Assembly (NCBI RefSeq): GCF_036088315.1
Contig: NZ_CP107996.1
Span: 372,001-436,000, forward strand
Length of the DNA stretch: 64,000 bases
DNA from: Streptomyces sp. NBC_00344
Lineage (GTDB): Bacteria; Actinomycetota; Actinomycetes; Streptomycetales; Streptomycetaceae
Reading direction: 5' to 3'
The notes under the pieces were generated by a model. It searched no databases. It worked only from the letters and a program-made list of their open reading frames with translations, and had not been told where the DNA came from. Shown here one piece after another: positions 31,955 through 40,504 of this stretch; position 1 is the stretch's first letter, and each line of letters begins with the position of its first letter. The position numbers and the translations under genes are program-made.

Positions 31955-32132
31955 CTACACACTCTTCGGCCAACTCCTCAACCCTGTCCCGCACCCGGGA
32001 GCCGCAGGCGCGGGCCGGCGGCCTCTGCTGTGTTTCTCCGGGCCGCGACGGGGGCAGGCCCGGCTCTTCGAGACGGGCCGCCGCGGGCCTCCGCGATGCC
32101 CGGTGTGGACGCGCCCCGGCGCGGCGAAACTG

Positions 32133-32975
32133 TCAGAGCAACAGGTCACCGTTGGCCGCGCCGTTCACGACCGGGGGCCCGGACGGCAGACCCCATTCGC
32201 TCCACGACCCGTCGTACACCGCCAGTTCGCGATATCCGGCCAAGTCGGCGCCCAGCGCCAGGACACAGGCGGTGACGCCCGACCCGCAGCTGAACACCAG
32301 CTCCCGCCGGCCGCCCGCGGCAGCGGAGAAGGCAGCGCGCACTTCCACTGCCGGACGCATCAGTCCCCCGCGCTGAATCTCGCCGAACGGCAGATTCACC
32401 GCTCCGGGCATGTGACCGGACCGCAGCCCGGGCCGCGGTTCGGTGCCCGAGCCGGCGAACCGTTCCCGGGAGCGGGCGTCGAGAACCGCGGAGTCCGGTC
32501 CGGAGAGGGCGGCGGTCACCTCGTCACGGCCTACGACCAGGCCGGTACGGGGCCGTGCGGTGAAGTCGCCTCGGCGGCGAACGGGGGCGGACTCCCCTCG
32601 CTGCAGCGGAAGTCCTGCGCCCGCCCAGGCCGGCAGCCCGCCGTCGAGTACCGCGGCGTGGTCGAAGCCCATCGCCCGCAGCATCCACCAGGCGCGCGCG
32701 CTCGAATAGACACCCGCACAGTCGTAGACGACGACGCGGTCGGCGTCATTGACACCAAGGGAGCGCATCTCATCGGTGAACCGTTCGGGACCGGGCATCG
32801 TATGGGGCAGCGGGCCGGTGTGATCCGACATCGCCCCGTCGATGTCGAAGGGCCGCGCGCCGGGGATCCGTGTCGCGGCATCCCGGTGGTGGCCGATTGA
32901 GGCGTCGAGCACCACCAGGCCGGGTTCGCCAAGCCGGCGTGCCAGCCAGTCGGCGTCCACCAGGGGCCGTGGCAT
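32133..32975 (-). CDS. Tandem rhodanese sulfurtransferase (mercaptopyruvate/thiosulfate type)
   Basis: I chose the ATG at 32975, which begins at the conserved domain (MPRPLVDADWLARRLGEPG); an upstream in-frame start adds a non-conserved leader, and no clear ribosome binding site separates them. The 280-residue enzyme has two rhodanese domains. The first is inactive in form (VVVYDCAGVYSSARAWWML). The second has the active-site loop CGSGVTAC, which is typical of 3-mercaptopyruvate sulfurtransferases. It would transfer sulfane sulfur to cyanide or thiols. The neighbours do not define its pathway. Confidence 0.9.
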   Translation of the reverse strand: MPRPLVDADWLARRLGEPGLVVLDASIGHHRDAATRIPGARPFDIDGAMSDHTGPLPHTMPGPERFTDEMRSLGVNDADRVVVYDCAGVYSSARAWWMLRAMGFDHAAVLDGGLPAWAGAGLPLQRGESAPVRRRGDFTARPRTGLVVGRDEVTAALSGPDSAVLDARSRERFAGSGTEPRPGLRSGHMPGAVNLPFGEIQRGGLMRPAVEVRAAFSAAAGGRRELVFSCGSGVTACVLALGADLAGYRELAVYDGSWSEWGLPSGPPVVNGAANGDLLL

Positions 32976-33114
32976 GTCCGGTGCTGTGTCCGCAGAACGC
33001 TCCGGACTTGATTCTCCTCCACGCACCGGCTGCCCCCCGCGAAAACGAAGTCCTCGATCGAACCCGGTCGTTGATCCTACCGGCATGACCGGCGACGGGA
33101 CCGGCCCCGGCTCC

Positions 33115-34095
33115 TCACTTCCCGGCGACCGACAGCAGGAGCTTGCCGGTGGTCGCGCGGGTGTCCATCAGGCGGTGGGCCTCGGCGGCCCGGTCGAGGG
33201 AGAACTCGGCGGTGACGGGAAGTTCGACCTCGCCGCCGGCGGCGAGCAGGAAGGACTTGCCGGCGATGGAGCGCAGCGCCTCGGGATCGTCCTGGGCGAG
33301 GGCGAGGATGGAGAAGCCGCTCACCGAGAGCCCACGCGGGTAGAGGTCGTCCTGGCCGAGCTGCCAGGGGGCGGCTCCCCCGGCGTTGCCGAAGGAGACC
33401 AGACGGCCGAAGCGCGCGAGGGAATCCAGGCTGCGGCGCAGTGTGTCGCCGCCTACCGGGTCGAGCGCGAGGTCGACGCCACGGCCGCTGGTGGCCCGCT
33501 GGACACCAGCGGTGAAGTCGTCGCCCACGAACACGGCGTCGTAGCCGTACTTGAGTGCCTCCTCGACCTTCTCGGCACGCGATACGACACCGTAGACAGC
33601 GCCCGCGCCACCGAGCCGGGCGACCTGGCCCGCCACGGTGCCGACACCGCCCGCCGCACCCTGGACCAGGACCGTCTCTCCTGCACGCAGCCTGCCCACT
33701 TCGTGCACGAGTGCCTGGACGGTGGGGAGGACCGTCGGCAGTGTGGCGCCGGTGCGCAGGGAGACACCCGCCGGGAGTGCGAAGACCGTGGAGGCGGGGG
33801 CGAGGGCGATCTCGGCGTAACCGCTGTGCGGGGTGAGTGCCGCGACCTCCTGGCCGGGGCGCAGGCCCTCGACGCCGGCACCGATCGCACGAATCCGGCC
33901 CGAGACCTCGAGTCCTGGGCGGAAGGGCAGGGCCGGAACCCGGTATCCGACGGCCCGGGCCTTGGTGTCGGCGAAGTTGACGCCTGCGTAGGCGACGTCG
34001 ATGGTCACCTCACCGGTGCCCGGCTCCGGGTCGGGAGCATCGGTCATCCGGAGGACTTCGGGCCCGCCGAACTCGTGGAACTCAACTGCGCGCAT
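33115..34095 (-). CDS. NADPH:quinone oxidoreductase-like zinc-free MDR protein
   Basis: The ATG at 34095 is preceded by AGGGGTGG; a GTG at 34104 is also in frame. The 326-residue protein belongs to the quinone oxidoreductase branch of the medium-chain dehydrogenases. It has MRAVEFHEFGGPEVL, YAGVNFADTKAR, the nucleotide motif VLVQGAAGGVGTVAGQVARL and DPVGGDTLRRSLDSL. The catalytic zinc cysteine and His-Glu are absent. It would reduce quinones or enals with NADPH. It is transcribed divergently from an ArsR-type regulator gene across an 92-base region containing repeats, so regulation by that protein is likely. Confidence 0.9.
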   Translation of the reverse strand: MRAVEFHEFGGPEVLRMTDAPDPEPGTGEVTIDVAYAGVNFADTKARAVGYRVPALPFRPGLEVSGRIRAIGAGVEGLRPGQEVAALTPHSGYAEIALAPASTVFALPAGVSLRTGATLPTVLPTVQALVHEVGRLRAGETVLVQGAAGGVGTVAGQVARLGGAGAVYGVVSRAEKVEEALKYGYDAVFVGDDFTAGVQRATSGRGVDLALDPVGGDTLRRSLDSLARFGRLVSFGNAGGAAPWQLGQDDLYPRGLSVSGFSILALAQDDPEALRSIAGKSFLLAAGGEVELPVTAEFSLDRAAEAHRLMDTRATTGKLLLSVAGK

Positions 34096-34130
34096 GGCTG
34101 CCACCCCTGATCAGACTGTTCAACAGAAAC

Positions 34131-34166
34131 CGAACACTCCGAGTGTATGGTTTCCATCGAACACTC
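34131..34166. promoter_or_regulatory. Operator-like repeats in the quinone reductase/ArsR divergent promoter
   Basis: CGAACACTC occurs twice as direct repeats (34131-34139 and 34158-34166), 27 bases apart. The first copy is part of a perfect palindrome ACACTC-C-GAGTGT (34134-34146), and ATGG-TTT-CCAT (34146-34156) lies between the copies. The cluster sits midway between the two divergent genes, which suits binding of the ArsR-family protein encoded beside it. Confidence 0.55.
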
Positions 34167-34187
34167 TGCAAGCAGAAAGGAACCGCG

Positions 34188-34532
34188 ATGGGCCACCGGG
34201 CGGAACCCGAGCACACCCACCCCGACGACGTTCCCGTCCAGGCAGCCCTCGCTGCCCTCGCCGACCCGGTACGCCTCCGTCTCGTTCGCGAACTCGCGCG
34301 GGCGGGTGACTGGGAGCGCACCTGTGGCACCTTCGATGTGCCGGTCGGCAAGGCGGCTCTCAGCCACCACTTCGCCGTGCTGCGTGCGGCCGGGCTGCTC
34401 GAGCAGCGCGACCAGGGGCCCAGACGCGCCAACCGGCTGCGGCGCGCCGAGTTCGACGCACGCTTCCCCGGCCTGCTCGCCCTGGTCCTGCGCGACGAGA
34501 CCGCCGGGGCCGGTTCGCTGAGCGGCGACTGA
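34188..34532 (+). CDS. ArsR-family winged-helix regulator
   Basis: The ATG at 34188 follows AAAGGA at normal spacing. The 114-residue protein has the ArsR winged helix: AALAALADPVRLRLVRELAR, the recognition helix region GKAALSHHFAVLRAAGLLE, then QRDQGPRRANRLRRAEF. It lacks the classical CVC metal site, having only one cysteine (ERTCGTF), so it may sense oxidants or a small molecule rather than metal. It is divergent from the quinone oxidoreductase gene and presumably represses both genes through the repeats between them. Confidence 0.87.
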   Translation: MGHRAEPEHTHPDDVPVQAALAALADPVRLRLVRELARAGDWERTCGTFDVPVGKAALSHHFAVLRAAGLLEQRDQGPRRANRLRRAEFDARFPGLLALVLRDETAGAGSLSGD

Positions 34533-34786
34533 TCGTCCGGGAGCAGCCCGGGGCGCCGGTACCACGTGCGCGGGAAGCCGCACGCGCGGCTGCTGACATG
34601 CCGGACCGGCTCCTGCCGGGCTGAGCGGATGTACCGGCCGCGGACCGTGTCCGCCACTGGAACCAGCCGAATGCACTACCCGGTGGTCAGCGATAAGGGC
34701 GGGCGCCTGGTGCAGTATCTGCTCCATGCAGGGGTCGCCTCCGGCCCCAGGCCCGCGATGTGGCCCCGGATCAAGGAGCGACAGCC

Positions 34787-36697
34787 TTGCGCAAAGACAA
34801 GTCACGGAGATTGCTGACGGCCACCGTCATGAGCGGAACGGTGGCGGCGGGATGTCTCGCACTGCTTCCCGCGACCGCGCAGGCGCAGGGGCCCGGCGGC
34901 ACCGACCGGACGGCCCGGCAGTCGGCATTCGCCGCTGCGGCCGCCGAGTTCCATGTACCGGAGTCCGTCCTGCTCGGTGTGTCGTACCAGGAATCCCGGT
35001 GGGAGGGGCACGCCGGCCGCTACAACACCGGCGGCGGCTACGGCCCGATGAACCTCACCGAAGTGACGGCGGGCATGCTGGAATCCGCGGGGGCAGGCGA
35101 CGCCGGACGCACCGGCCGCAAAGGTCTCCTCGCCGATCCGGCCCTGCACACCCTGCCGCTGGCCGCGCGTCTCACCGGTCTTTCCGCCAGACAGCTGCGC
35201 ACCAGTGACCGGGCCAACATCCGTGGAGGCGCCGCACTGCTCGCCCGGTACGAGAAGAGGCTGACCGGCGCCACGCCCGCCGGCCCCTCGGACTGGTACG
35301 GGGCGGTCGCGCACTACGCCCAGTCGCCCGACCGGAAGGCGGCCGGCGCATTCGCCGACCGGGTGTTCGCCGCCATGAGGACAGGCATCGAGCGGCGTAC
35401 GGAGGACGGCCAGCGGTTGCGGCTCCCCGCCCGCCCGTCGTTGCGGCCGGCCACCGGTCAACTGGCCGCCCTGCATCTGAAGACAGCCGCGCAGACACCC
35501 ACGGAGTGCCCCCCGAGCGTGGACTGCCGATTTCTCGCGGCTGCCCCTCCGAACGGCCAGGTAGCCGACCGGCCCACCGACGGGATCGACGTCAGATACA
35601 TCGTCATCCACGACACGGAGTCGTCCTACGATGCCGCCGTATCCGCTTTCCGGAAGGCCGAGGGCGCCGCGCCGCACTACGTGATGCGGGCGTCGGACGG
35701 TGCCGTGACCCAGATGACGCAGGGCAAGGACATCGCGTTCCACGCGGGCAACTACTGGTTCAACATGCATTCCATCGGTATCGAGCACGAAGGGTTCGCC
35801 GCACACGGAGCGGCCTGGTACACCCCGACGCAGTACCGGGCCACTGCGGACCTGGTGAAATACCTCGCCAAACGGTACGGAGTCCCCCTCGACCACGAAC
35901 ACATCATCGGCCACGACAACGTGCCCGGTCCTTCGGACCGTTATGTCGCGGGCATGCACTGGGACCCGGGGCCCTCCTGGGACTGGTCGGAGTTCATGAG
36001 CATGCTCAGGACGGTGAAGACGGACAAGCCGGGTGTCGGACCGGTGGGATCCGTACTGACGATCGCTCCCGGGTTCTCGCGTAACGAACAGACCGTCAGG
36101 ATCTGCCCGGCCGAGGATCCGACCGGCGCCACCCGCGCCTGCACACACCGGACCCAGGCGTCGAGCTTTCTTCCGGTACGCACGGGACCGAGCGCCTCCG
36201 CAGGGCTGTTCGCCGACCCGGCCATCCATCCCGGCGCCAAGGCGGGCACCGCCGAGATCAACGACTGGGGCAGCACGGTGCAGGCCGGGCAGCAGTACGT
36301 GGTCGCGGGGCGCAGCGGTGACTGGACAGGCATCTGGTTCAGCGGCAGGAAGGTGTGGTTCCTCAACCCGCACGGCGAGAACACCGTCATCAGCCGAGGT
36401 GTCCGGATCATCAAGGCCGAGGGCAGCTCGCCCGTGCGGGTCTACGGCGCGGGCTACCCCCGGGCATCGGAGTATCCGGCCGATCTGCCCCCCTCGGCCG
36501 AGACGCCGCTGAGCTTCTACTCGGTACCGGCCGGACAGGCGTACACAGCGACGCGGGCCCCGGCCAGTACGGACGACTACTTCACCGCCGGCCGCAGGCG
36601 GGTCGTCGGCAGCGGGAAGCTCTACACCATTCAGTACAACCACCGGGTCGCGCTGGTCGACGCCTCGGATGTCTCATCGCACCTCAGCGAGGGCTGA
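34787..36697 (+). CDS. Secreted N-acetylmuramoyl-L-alanine amidase (PGRP/Amidase_2)
   Basis: A TTG start at 34787 has AAGGAG 8 bases upstream, and the product then begins MRKDKSRRLLTATVMSG, a signal peptide cut near AQAQG. The ATG upstream at 34760 has no such site. Residues about 40-190 form a lysozyme-like region (ESVLLGVSYQESRWEGHAG). About 230-390 form the amidase domain with zinc-site motifs YIVIHDTES, HYVM and HIIGHDNVPGPSD and the substrate region HSIGIEHEG. The C-terminal third is SH3-like. It would cut the sugar-peptide bond of peptidoglycan outside the cell. A strong terminator follows. Confidence 0.9.
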   Translation: MRKDKSRRLLTATVMSGTVAAGCLALLPATAQAQGPGGTDRTARQSAFAAAAAEFHVPESVLLGVSYQESRWEGHAGRYNTGGGYGPMNLTEVTAGMLESAGAGDAGRTGRKGLLADPALHTLPLAARLTGLSARQLRTSDRANIRGGAALLARYEKRLTGATPAGPSDWYGAVAHYAQSPDRKAAGAFADRVFAAMRTGIERRTEDGQRLRLPARPSLRPATGQLAALHLKTAAQTPTECPPSVDCRFLAAAPPNGQVADRPTDGIDVRYIVIHDTESSYDAAVSAFRKAEGAAPHYVMRASDGAVTQMTQGKDIAFHAGNYWFNMHSIGIEHEGFAAHGAAWYTPTQYRATADLVKYLAKRYGVPLDHEHIIGHDNVPGPSDRYVAGMHWDPGPSWDWSEFMSMLRTVKTDKPGVGPVGSVLTIAPGFSRNEQTVRICPAEDPTGATRACTHRTQASSFLPVRTGPSASAGLFADPAIHPGAKAGTAEINDWGSTVQAGQQYVVAGRSGDWTGIWFSGRKVWFLNPHGENTVISRGVRIIKAEGSSPVRVYGAGYPRASEYPADLPPSAETPLSFYSVPAGQAYTATRAPASTDDYFTAGRRRVVGSGKLYTIQYNHRVALVDASDVSSHLSEG

Positions 36698-36712
36698 CCC
36701 CACCGACAGGAC

Positions 36713-36746
36713 ATACGGGGGCCGGCCGCTCTGTCGGCCCCCGTAT
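36713..36746 (+). terminator. Hairpin terminator after the amidase gene
   Basis: ATACGGGGGCCG and CGGCCCCCGTAT form a perfect 12-base stem with a 10-base loop. It starts 15 bases after the amidase stop. Confidence 0.85.
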
Positions 36747-36993
36747 CCACCGGGCCCCGTATGCACACGGAAACATGTTCCGCGGGCGCCCGGTACGGCC
36801 GTTCGCCGCGTACGGCCAATCCCCCGGATGCAGCAGTGCGCCGGTGCCGCGGACGTGGAACGTATGACCCGCGGTGAAATCTCCTGGGTGTCCGGGCACT
36901 GAGTGCGGCGCCCGGCCCGACGGCGTCCCAGCAGGCCGGTGCCGGTTTCACCGCCTCGCGCCGTCATACCCGCCACTTGCCGAAGGAGCTCTC

Positions 36994-38310
36994 GTGCGCC
37001 CTCCCCGTATGCGGAAATCACTCTGCGTCCTCGCCCTGACCGGTTTGCTGGGGGCGGTCGCTGTCGGTATCGCCGACGCGGATCCGGCCTCCGCCACGCG
37101 GACGGTGACTTACCGGGGTCACCGGTTCGTCATTCCCGCTTCCTGGTCCGTGATCGACCTCGCCACCCAGCCCGACGCCTGTGTCCGATTCGATCAGCAC
37201 GCCCTCTACCTGGGCAATCCCAGCGCCGGACAGTCCTGCCCGGCCGGAGCCATCGGCCATACCGAGGCCCTTCTGGTGCAGCCGGCCGTCACCAGGAAGG
37301 CGGACACCGGAACCATCGATCAGAGACTCGACCACCAGTACCTGGCAGCGGGCACCAGGGTCCGGGTGACCGCCTCCTACGGCACGGACAAATCCCTGGT
37401 GCGAAAAATTCTCAGCGGTGCGGGGCTGCCCACCCATCTTCCGCCCGGAGGGAAATCGCAGCCTCCCGCACCTGAACTCCCGGCCACGCTGCCGCTCGGC
37501 GCCACCGACTTCACCGGCAAGGGTTTCGACGCCTGCACCGCCCCCAGCAGCAGTGCGATGTCCGACTGGAGGGCCGAATCCCCTTACCGCGCGGTGGGCA
37601 TCTACATCGGCGGGGCCGAGCGAGCGTGCAGCCAGGCCAACCTGACCGCCTCCTGGGTCAAGGCCCAGGCCGCAGCGGGCTGGCACTTCATCCCGCTCTA
37701 TGTGGGCCTGCAGGCCCACCAGATCACCTCCGCCACAAGCAACGGCACGGCAGCAGCCGACGACGCCATCGACCACGCGCGGAACCTGGGATTCGGCCCA
37801 GGCACTCCGCTGTACTACGACATGGAGGCGTACAGCTCCGGCTACCGCTCCACGGCGCTCGCCTTCCTTTCCGCCTGGACTACGGAACTGCACTCCCAGG
37901 GTTACAAGTCGGCCGTCTACAGCTCCTCCTCATCCGCCGTCACCGATCTGGTGGATGCCCGCGGAAGCGCCACGGTCCAGCCCGATGTCATCTTCGACGG
38001 CCTGTGGAACGGCGTCGCCAACACGGCTGACGACGCCCTGCCCAGCACCGTCTGGTCACATCACCAGCGAGTGCACCAGTACGCCGGAAACGTCTCGGAG
38101 ACGTATGCCGGAACCACCATCAACATCGATCGTGACTATCTGGACGTGCTTCTCGGCACCACCGCGTCCAAGGGCTGCGACTCGTCGTCATCGGCCGTCC
38201 GGCCGCCCCGGGTGAGGACGTGCAGGGCGTTCAGCCCTGCACGGGTGTGGTCACCCAATCCGGATGGTTCGGCATCGGTGGGGTCTTCGGGCCGTACAGC
38301 CACGGGTTGA
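36994..38310 (+). CDS. Secreted DUF1906 (Rv2525c-type glycoside-hydrolase-like) protein with run-on C-terminus
   Basis: The GTG at 36994 has AAGGAG 5 bases upstream. The 438-residue product has a signal peptide (RKSLCVLALTGLLGAVAVG) and an N-terminal domain of about 110 residues with two cysteines. Then comes the DUF1906 TIM-barrel domain: GATDFTGKGFDACTAPS, YRAVGIYIGGAER, GWHFIPLYVGLQ, LYYDMEAYSSGYRSTAL and NIDRDYLDVLLG. The natural end is probably near GTTASKGC, since the last 45 or so residues are unlike the family. They run through a terminator hairpin into the oppositely oriented peptidase gene by 80 bases, which suggests a lost stop codon. Cell-wall polysaccharide is the assumed substrate. 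Confidence 0.85.
   Translation: MRPPRMRKSLCVLALTGLLGAVAVGIADADPASATRTVTYRGHRFVIPASWSVIDLATQPDACVRFDQHALYLGNPSAGQSCPAGAIGHTEALLVQPAVTRKADTGTIDQRLDHQYLAAGTRVRVTASYGTDKSLVRKILSGAGLPTHLPPGGKSQPPAPELPATLPLGATDFTGKGFDACTAPSSSAMSDWRAESPYRAVGIYIGGAERACSQANLTASWVKAQAAAGWHFIPLYVGLQAHQITSATSNGTAAADDAIDHARNLGFGPGTPLYYDMEAYSSGYRSTALAFLSAWTTELHSQGYKSAVYSSSSSAVTDLVDARGSATVQPDVIFDGLWNGVANTADDALPSTVWSHHQRVHQYAGNVSETYAGTTINIDRDYLDVLLGTTASKGCDSSSSAVRPPRVRTCRAFSPARVWSPNPDGSASVGSSGRTATG
38219..38243. terminator. Bidirectional hairpin between the DUF1906 and M1 peptidase genes
   Basis: CGTGCAGGGC and GCCCTGCACG form a perfect 10-base stem with the loop GTTCA. It contains the stop codon of the minus-strand peptidase, and the DUF1906 reading frame passes through it. 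The place fits a shared terminator of two convergent genes. Confidence 0.7.
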
Positions 38311-39718
38311 GGAAGGGTTCGAGATCCTCGCCGGCTGCCTTGGACGCCGTGCGCACATAGTCGCGCGTCCCGGCAGCCCTGTCGCGGTATGTGCTGAGCC
38401 AGGCCCGTTCGATCTTCTGGAACGCCGCGTCCCCGACCCTCTCGCGCAGTGCGTACAGCACCAGTGCCGAGCCGTCGTAGCGCATGCGCTTGAAGAGGTC
38501 GGGTTCGGTCGGCTCGGCCGGGGCGCCGTAGTCGTGGCGCCACTGATCGTGTGCTTCGTAGGCCGTCCTCATGGCGGCCTCGAAGCTGTCGCCCCCGTGT
38601 TCCCCGGAGTAGAGGCGTTCGTAGAAGCGGGCGTGGCCTTCGCTCAGCCACAGGTCCGACCAGGTGCGCAGGGCCACGCTGTCACCGAACCACTGATGGG
38701 TCAGTTCGTGCACCATGTTCCGTTCGGCATCGACCCTGGTGCCGAGCAGATCGGCCGCGGGAATCAGCGAGAGGGTCTGGGTCTCCAGAGCTGCGCCGAG
38801 GTCCGTGTCGCCGACCAGCACACCGTAGCGACGGAAGGGATAGGGCCCCAGTCGCTGTCGGAGCCAGGACAGTTGTCCGGGGGTGAGCCCCCGGAAGGTG
38901 TGGGTCGGGCCGACGAGCGCGTCGGGTACATAGTCACGAATCGGGATTCCACCGTGACCCGTGCGGTCGACCTCGGTGAACGTGCCGATCGCCATCTGCA
39001 CCAGCTGCGCCGCGATCGGCTGCTCGGAGTCGTAGGTCCAGCGCGTACGGCCGCCGGGTTGCGGCTGTCGCGATACGAGCGTGCCGTTGGCCACCGCTGT
39101 CAGCCCGCTCGGGGCGCTGATGTGGAAGGTGACAGGAGCCCGCCTGCTGGGGTGATCGTCCGCGGGAAAGATCATTTTCGCTCCGTTGGGCTGTGGATAG
39201 AGCACCGTCCCGTCGGGTGTGGGGATCCAGCCGTAGTCCTCGATGGCGTCGTCGCGGTGACGCATCCCGGTGGGATCCGCGGTGTAGGTGACGGTGACGG
39301 TGAAGACGGCGCCTTTGCGGATGGGCGATCCGGGGGTGACGACCAGTTCGTCACCGGTGCGTACCGCTGTGGCGGTACCGCCGTTCACCGCCACGGTGTG
39401 CAGTGTGTTGCCCGCGAAGTCGAGGTCGAACCGGGACAGTGCCTGGGTGGCGGTGGCTCTGATCACTGCCTTCGCCTCGAAGGGTGTCGCAGTGGCCTGC
39501 CAGTCGAAGTCCAGGGTGTATCGACCCACGTGGTAGCCACCGTTGCCGTCGAGGGGGAACATGGGATCACCGAGGCCGGCGGCGCCGGGCGTAGGTGTGC
39601 CGCCTGCACCGGCGGAGGAGGCGGCCCGGGAGGCCGGACCGGTCAGGGTGGCGGTGATGACAATGGCTGCCGCAAGAACCAGCCGCGAGCCGCGCCGGCC
39701 TGTCACGGACGTCGTCAT
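38231..39718 (-). CDS. Secreted M1-family metallopeptidase
   Basis: The ATG at 39718 has GAGAGG 6 bases upstream. The 495-residue enzyme has a signal peptide (RGSRLVLAAAIVITATLTG), then an M1 N-terminal saddle (YTLDFDWQATATPFEAKAVI) and the catalytic domain. The zinc site is HELTHQWFGDS with the third ligand in WLSEGHARFYE. The GAMEN-type exopeptidase loop is read as LGAALETQ. It would cut peptides outside the cell; small secreted Streptomyces M1 proteins often act as aminopeptidases. It converges on the DUF1906 gene. Confidence 0.9.
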   Translation of the reverse strand: MTTSVTGRRGSRLVLAAAIVITATLTGPASRAASSAGAGGTPTPGAAGLGDPMFPLDGNGGYHVGRYTLDFDWQATATPFEAKAVIRATATQALSRFDLDFAGNTLHTVAVNGGTATAVRTGDELVVTPGSPIRKGAVFTVTVTYTADPTGMRHRDDAIEDYGWIPTPDGTVLYPQPNGAKMIFPADDHPSRRAPVTFHISAPSGLTAVANGTLVSRQPQPGGRTRWTYDSEQPIAAQLVQMAIGTFTEVDRTGHGGIPIRDYVPDALVGPTHTFRGLTPGQLSWLRQRLGPYPFRRYGVLVGDTDLGAALETQTLSLIPAADLLGTRVDAERNMVHELTHQWFGDSVALRTWSDLWLSEGHARFYERLYSGEHGGDSFEAAMRTAYEAHDQWRHDYGAPAEPTEPDLFKRMRYDGSALVLYALRERVGDAAFQKIERAWLSTYRDRAAGTRDYVRTASKAAGEDLEPFLNPWLYGPKTPPMPNHPDWVTTPVQG

Positions 39719-39946
39719 GAAGTGCCTCTCGCTGGACGCTCCGTGGACGAGCGCATCCGGGTGGAACGGAGCGGTGGCCACGGACGTCGCGGACCACTCC
39801 ACCGTAGGACGAAAATGGGCCGCGAACGGTTGTGAACGGTTACCCCGGCGACGGGGCGGGCTCCCGGGAGGCGACTGACCGTTCCGCACCGGCGATGAGT
39901 TCACATCCTCGCTTCCGGCCGGCGCCCCGCGTGGCAGGCTGGTCCG

Positions 39947-40384
39947 GTGACTGAATCATGGGATCCATCGGGCACCGGTGTCCTGCAGCTGCCGTCCGGC
40001 CGCCTGGTGCGGGGCCGTGGCCTGCGCCGGCCGCTCCCCCCGGGGCCGGCGCCCACCTTCGCCGTGCACCTCCTGGGCAAGCCGCCACCCCGCATCCCCT
40101 GGGAGAGCCGGTGGCTGCGCTGGCCCGACTTCTCACTGCCAGGTGACCGCTCGCAGGCGAGGAGTGTGCTCCTGGAAGCCTGGGAGCGGGCCGCGAGCGA
40201 ACGAGTCGAGGTCGCATGTGGTGGCGGCCGGGGCAGGACCGGCACAGCTCTGGCCTGTCTCGCCGTGCTCGACGGGGTGCCGTCCGACCGGGCGGTGGCA
40301 TTCGTGCGCCGGCACTACGCGGCCGGCGCCGTGGAGACCCCGTGGCAGCGGCGCTATGTCAGGCACTTCACAGCCGGACAGTGA
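39947..40384 (+). CDS. Protein-tyrosine/dual-specificity phosphatase-like protein
   Basis: The GTG at 39947 opens a 145-residue protein with a Cys-x5-Arg phosphate loop, C91-GGGRG-R97-TG. A helix follows it (TALACLAVLDGVPSDRAVAF). A WPDF segment before the loop could supply the general acid aspartate. Small stand-alone proteins of this type are widespread in Streptomyces and labelled protein phosphatase; substrates are unknown. It is divergent from the M1 peptidase gene (228 bases). Confidence 0.8.
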   Translation: MTESWDPSGTGVLQLPSGRLVRGRGLRRPLPPGPAPTFAVHLLGKPPPRIPWESRWLRWPDFSLPGDRSQARSVLLEAWERAASERVEVACGGGRGRTGTALACLAVLDGVPSDRAVAFVRRHYAAGAVETPWQRRYVRHFTAGQ

Positions 40385-40504
40385 CGCAGTGGGATACGGC
40401 ACGCACGACGCGTGCGGCGCGTCCGCACCCTCCGGCCGGGACCGACATCGCAACTCCCCACGACCGCCGAGGAATAGTCCCGGACGTGGCGGGCGGGAAC
40501 CGGG

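Noticed and set aside
34760..34786. ATG at 34760 as start of the amidase
   Set aside because: The AAGGAG site lies after this ATG and 8 bases before the TTG at 34787, and only the TTG start places the basic residues and signal peptide at the N-terminus.
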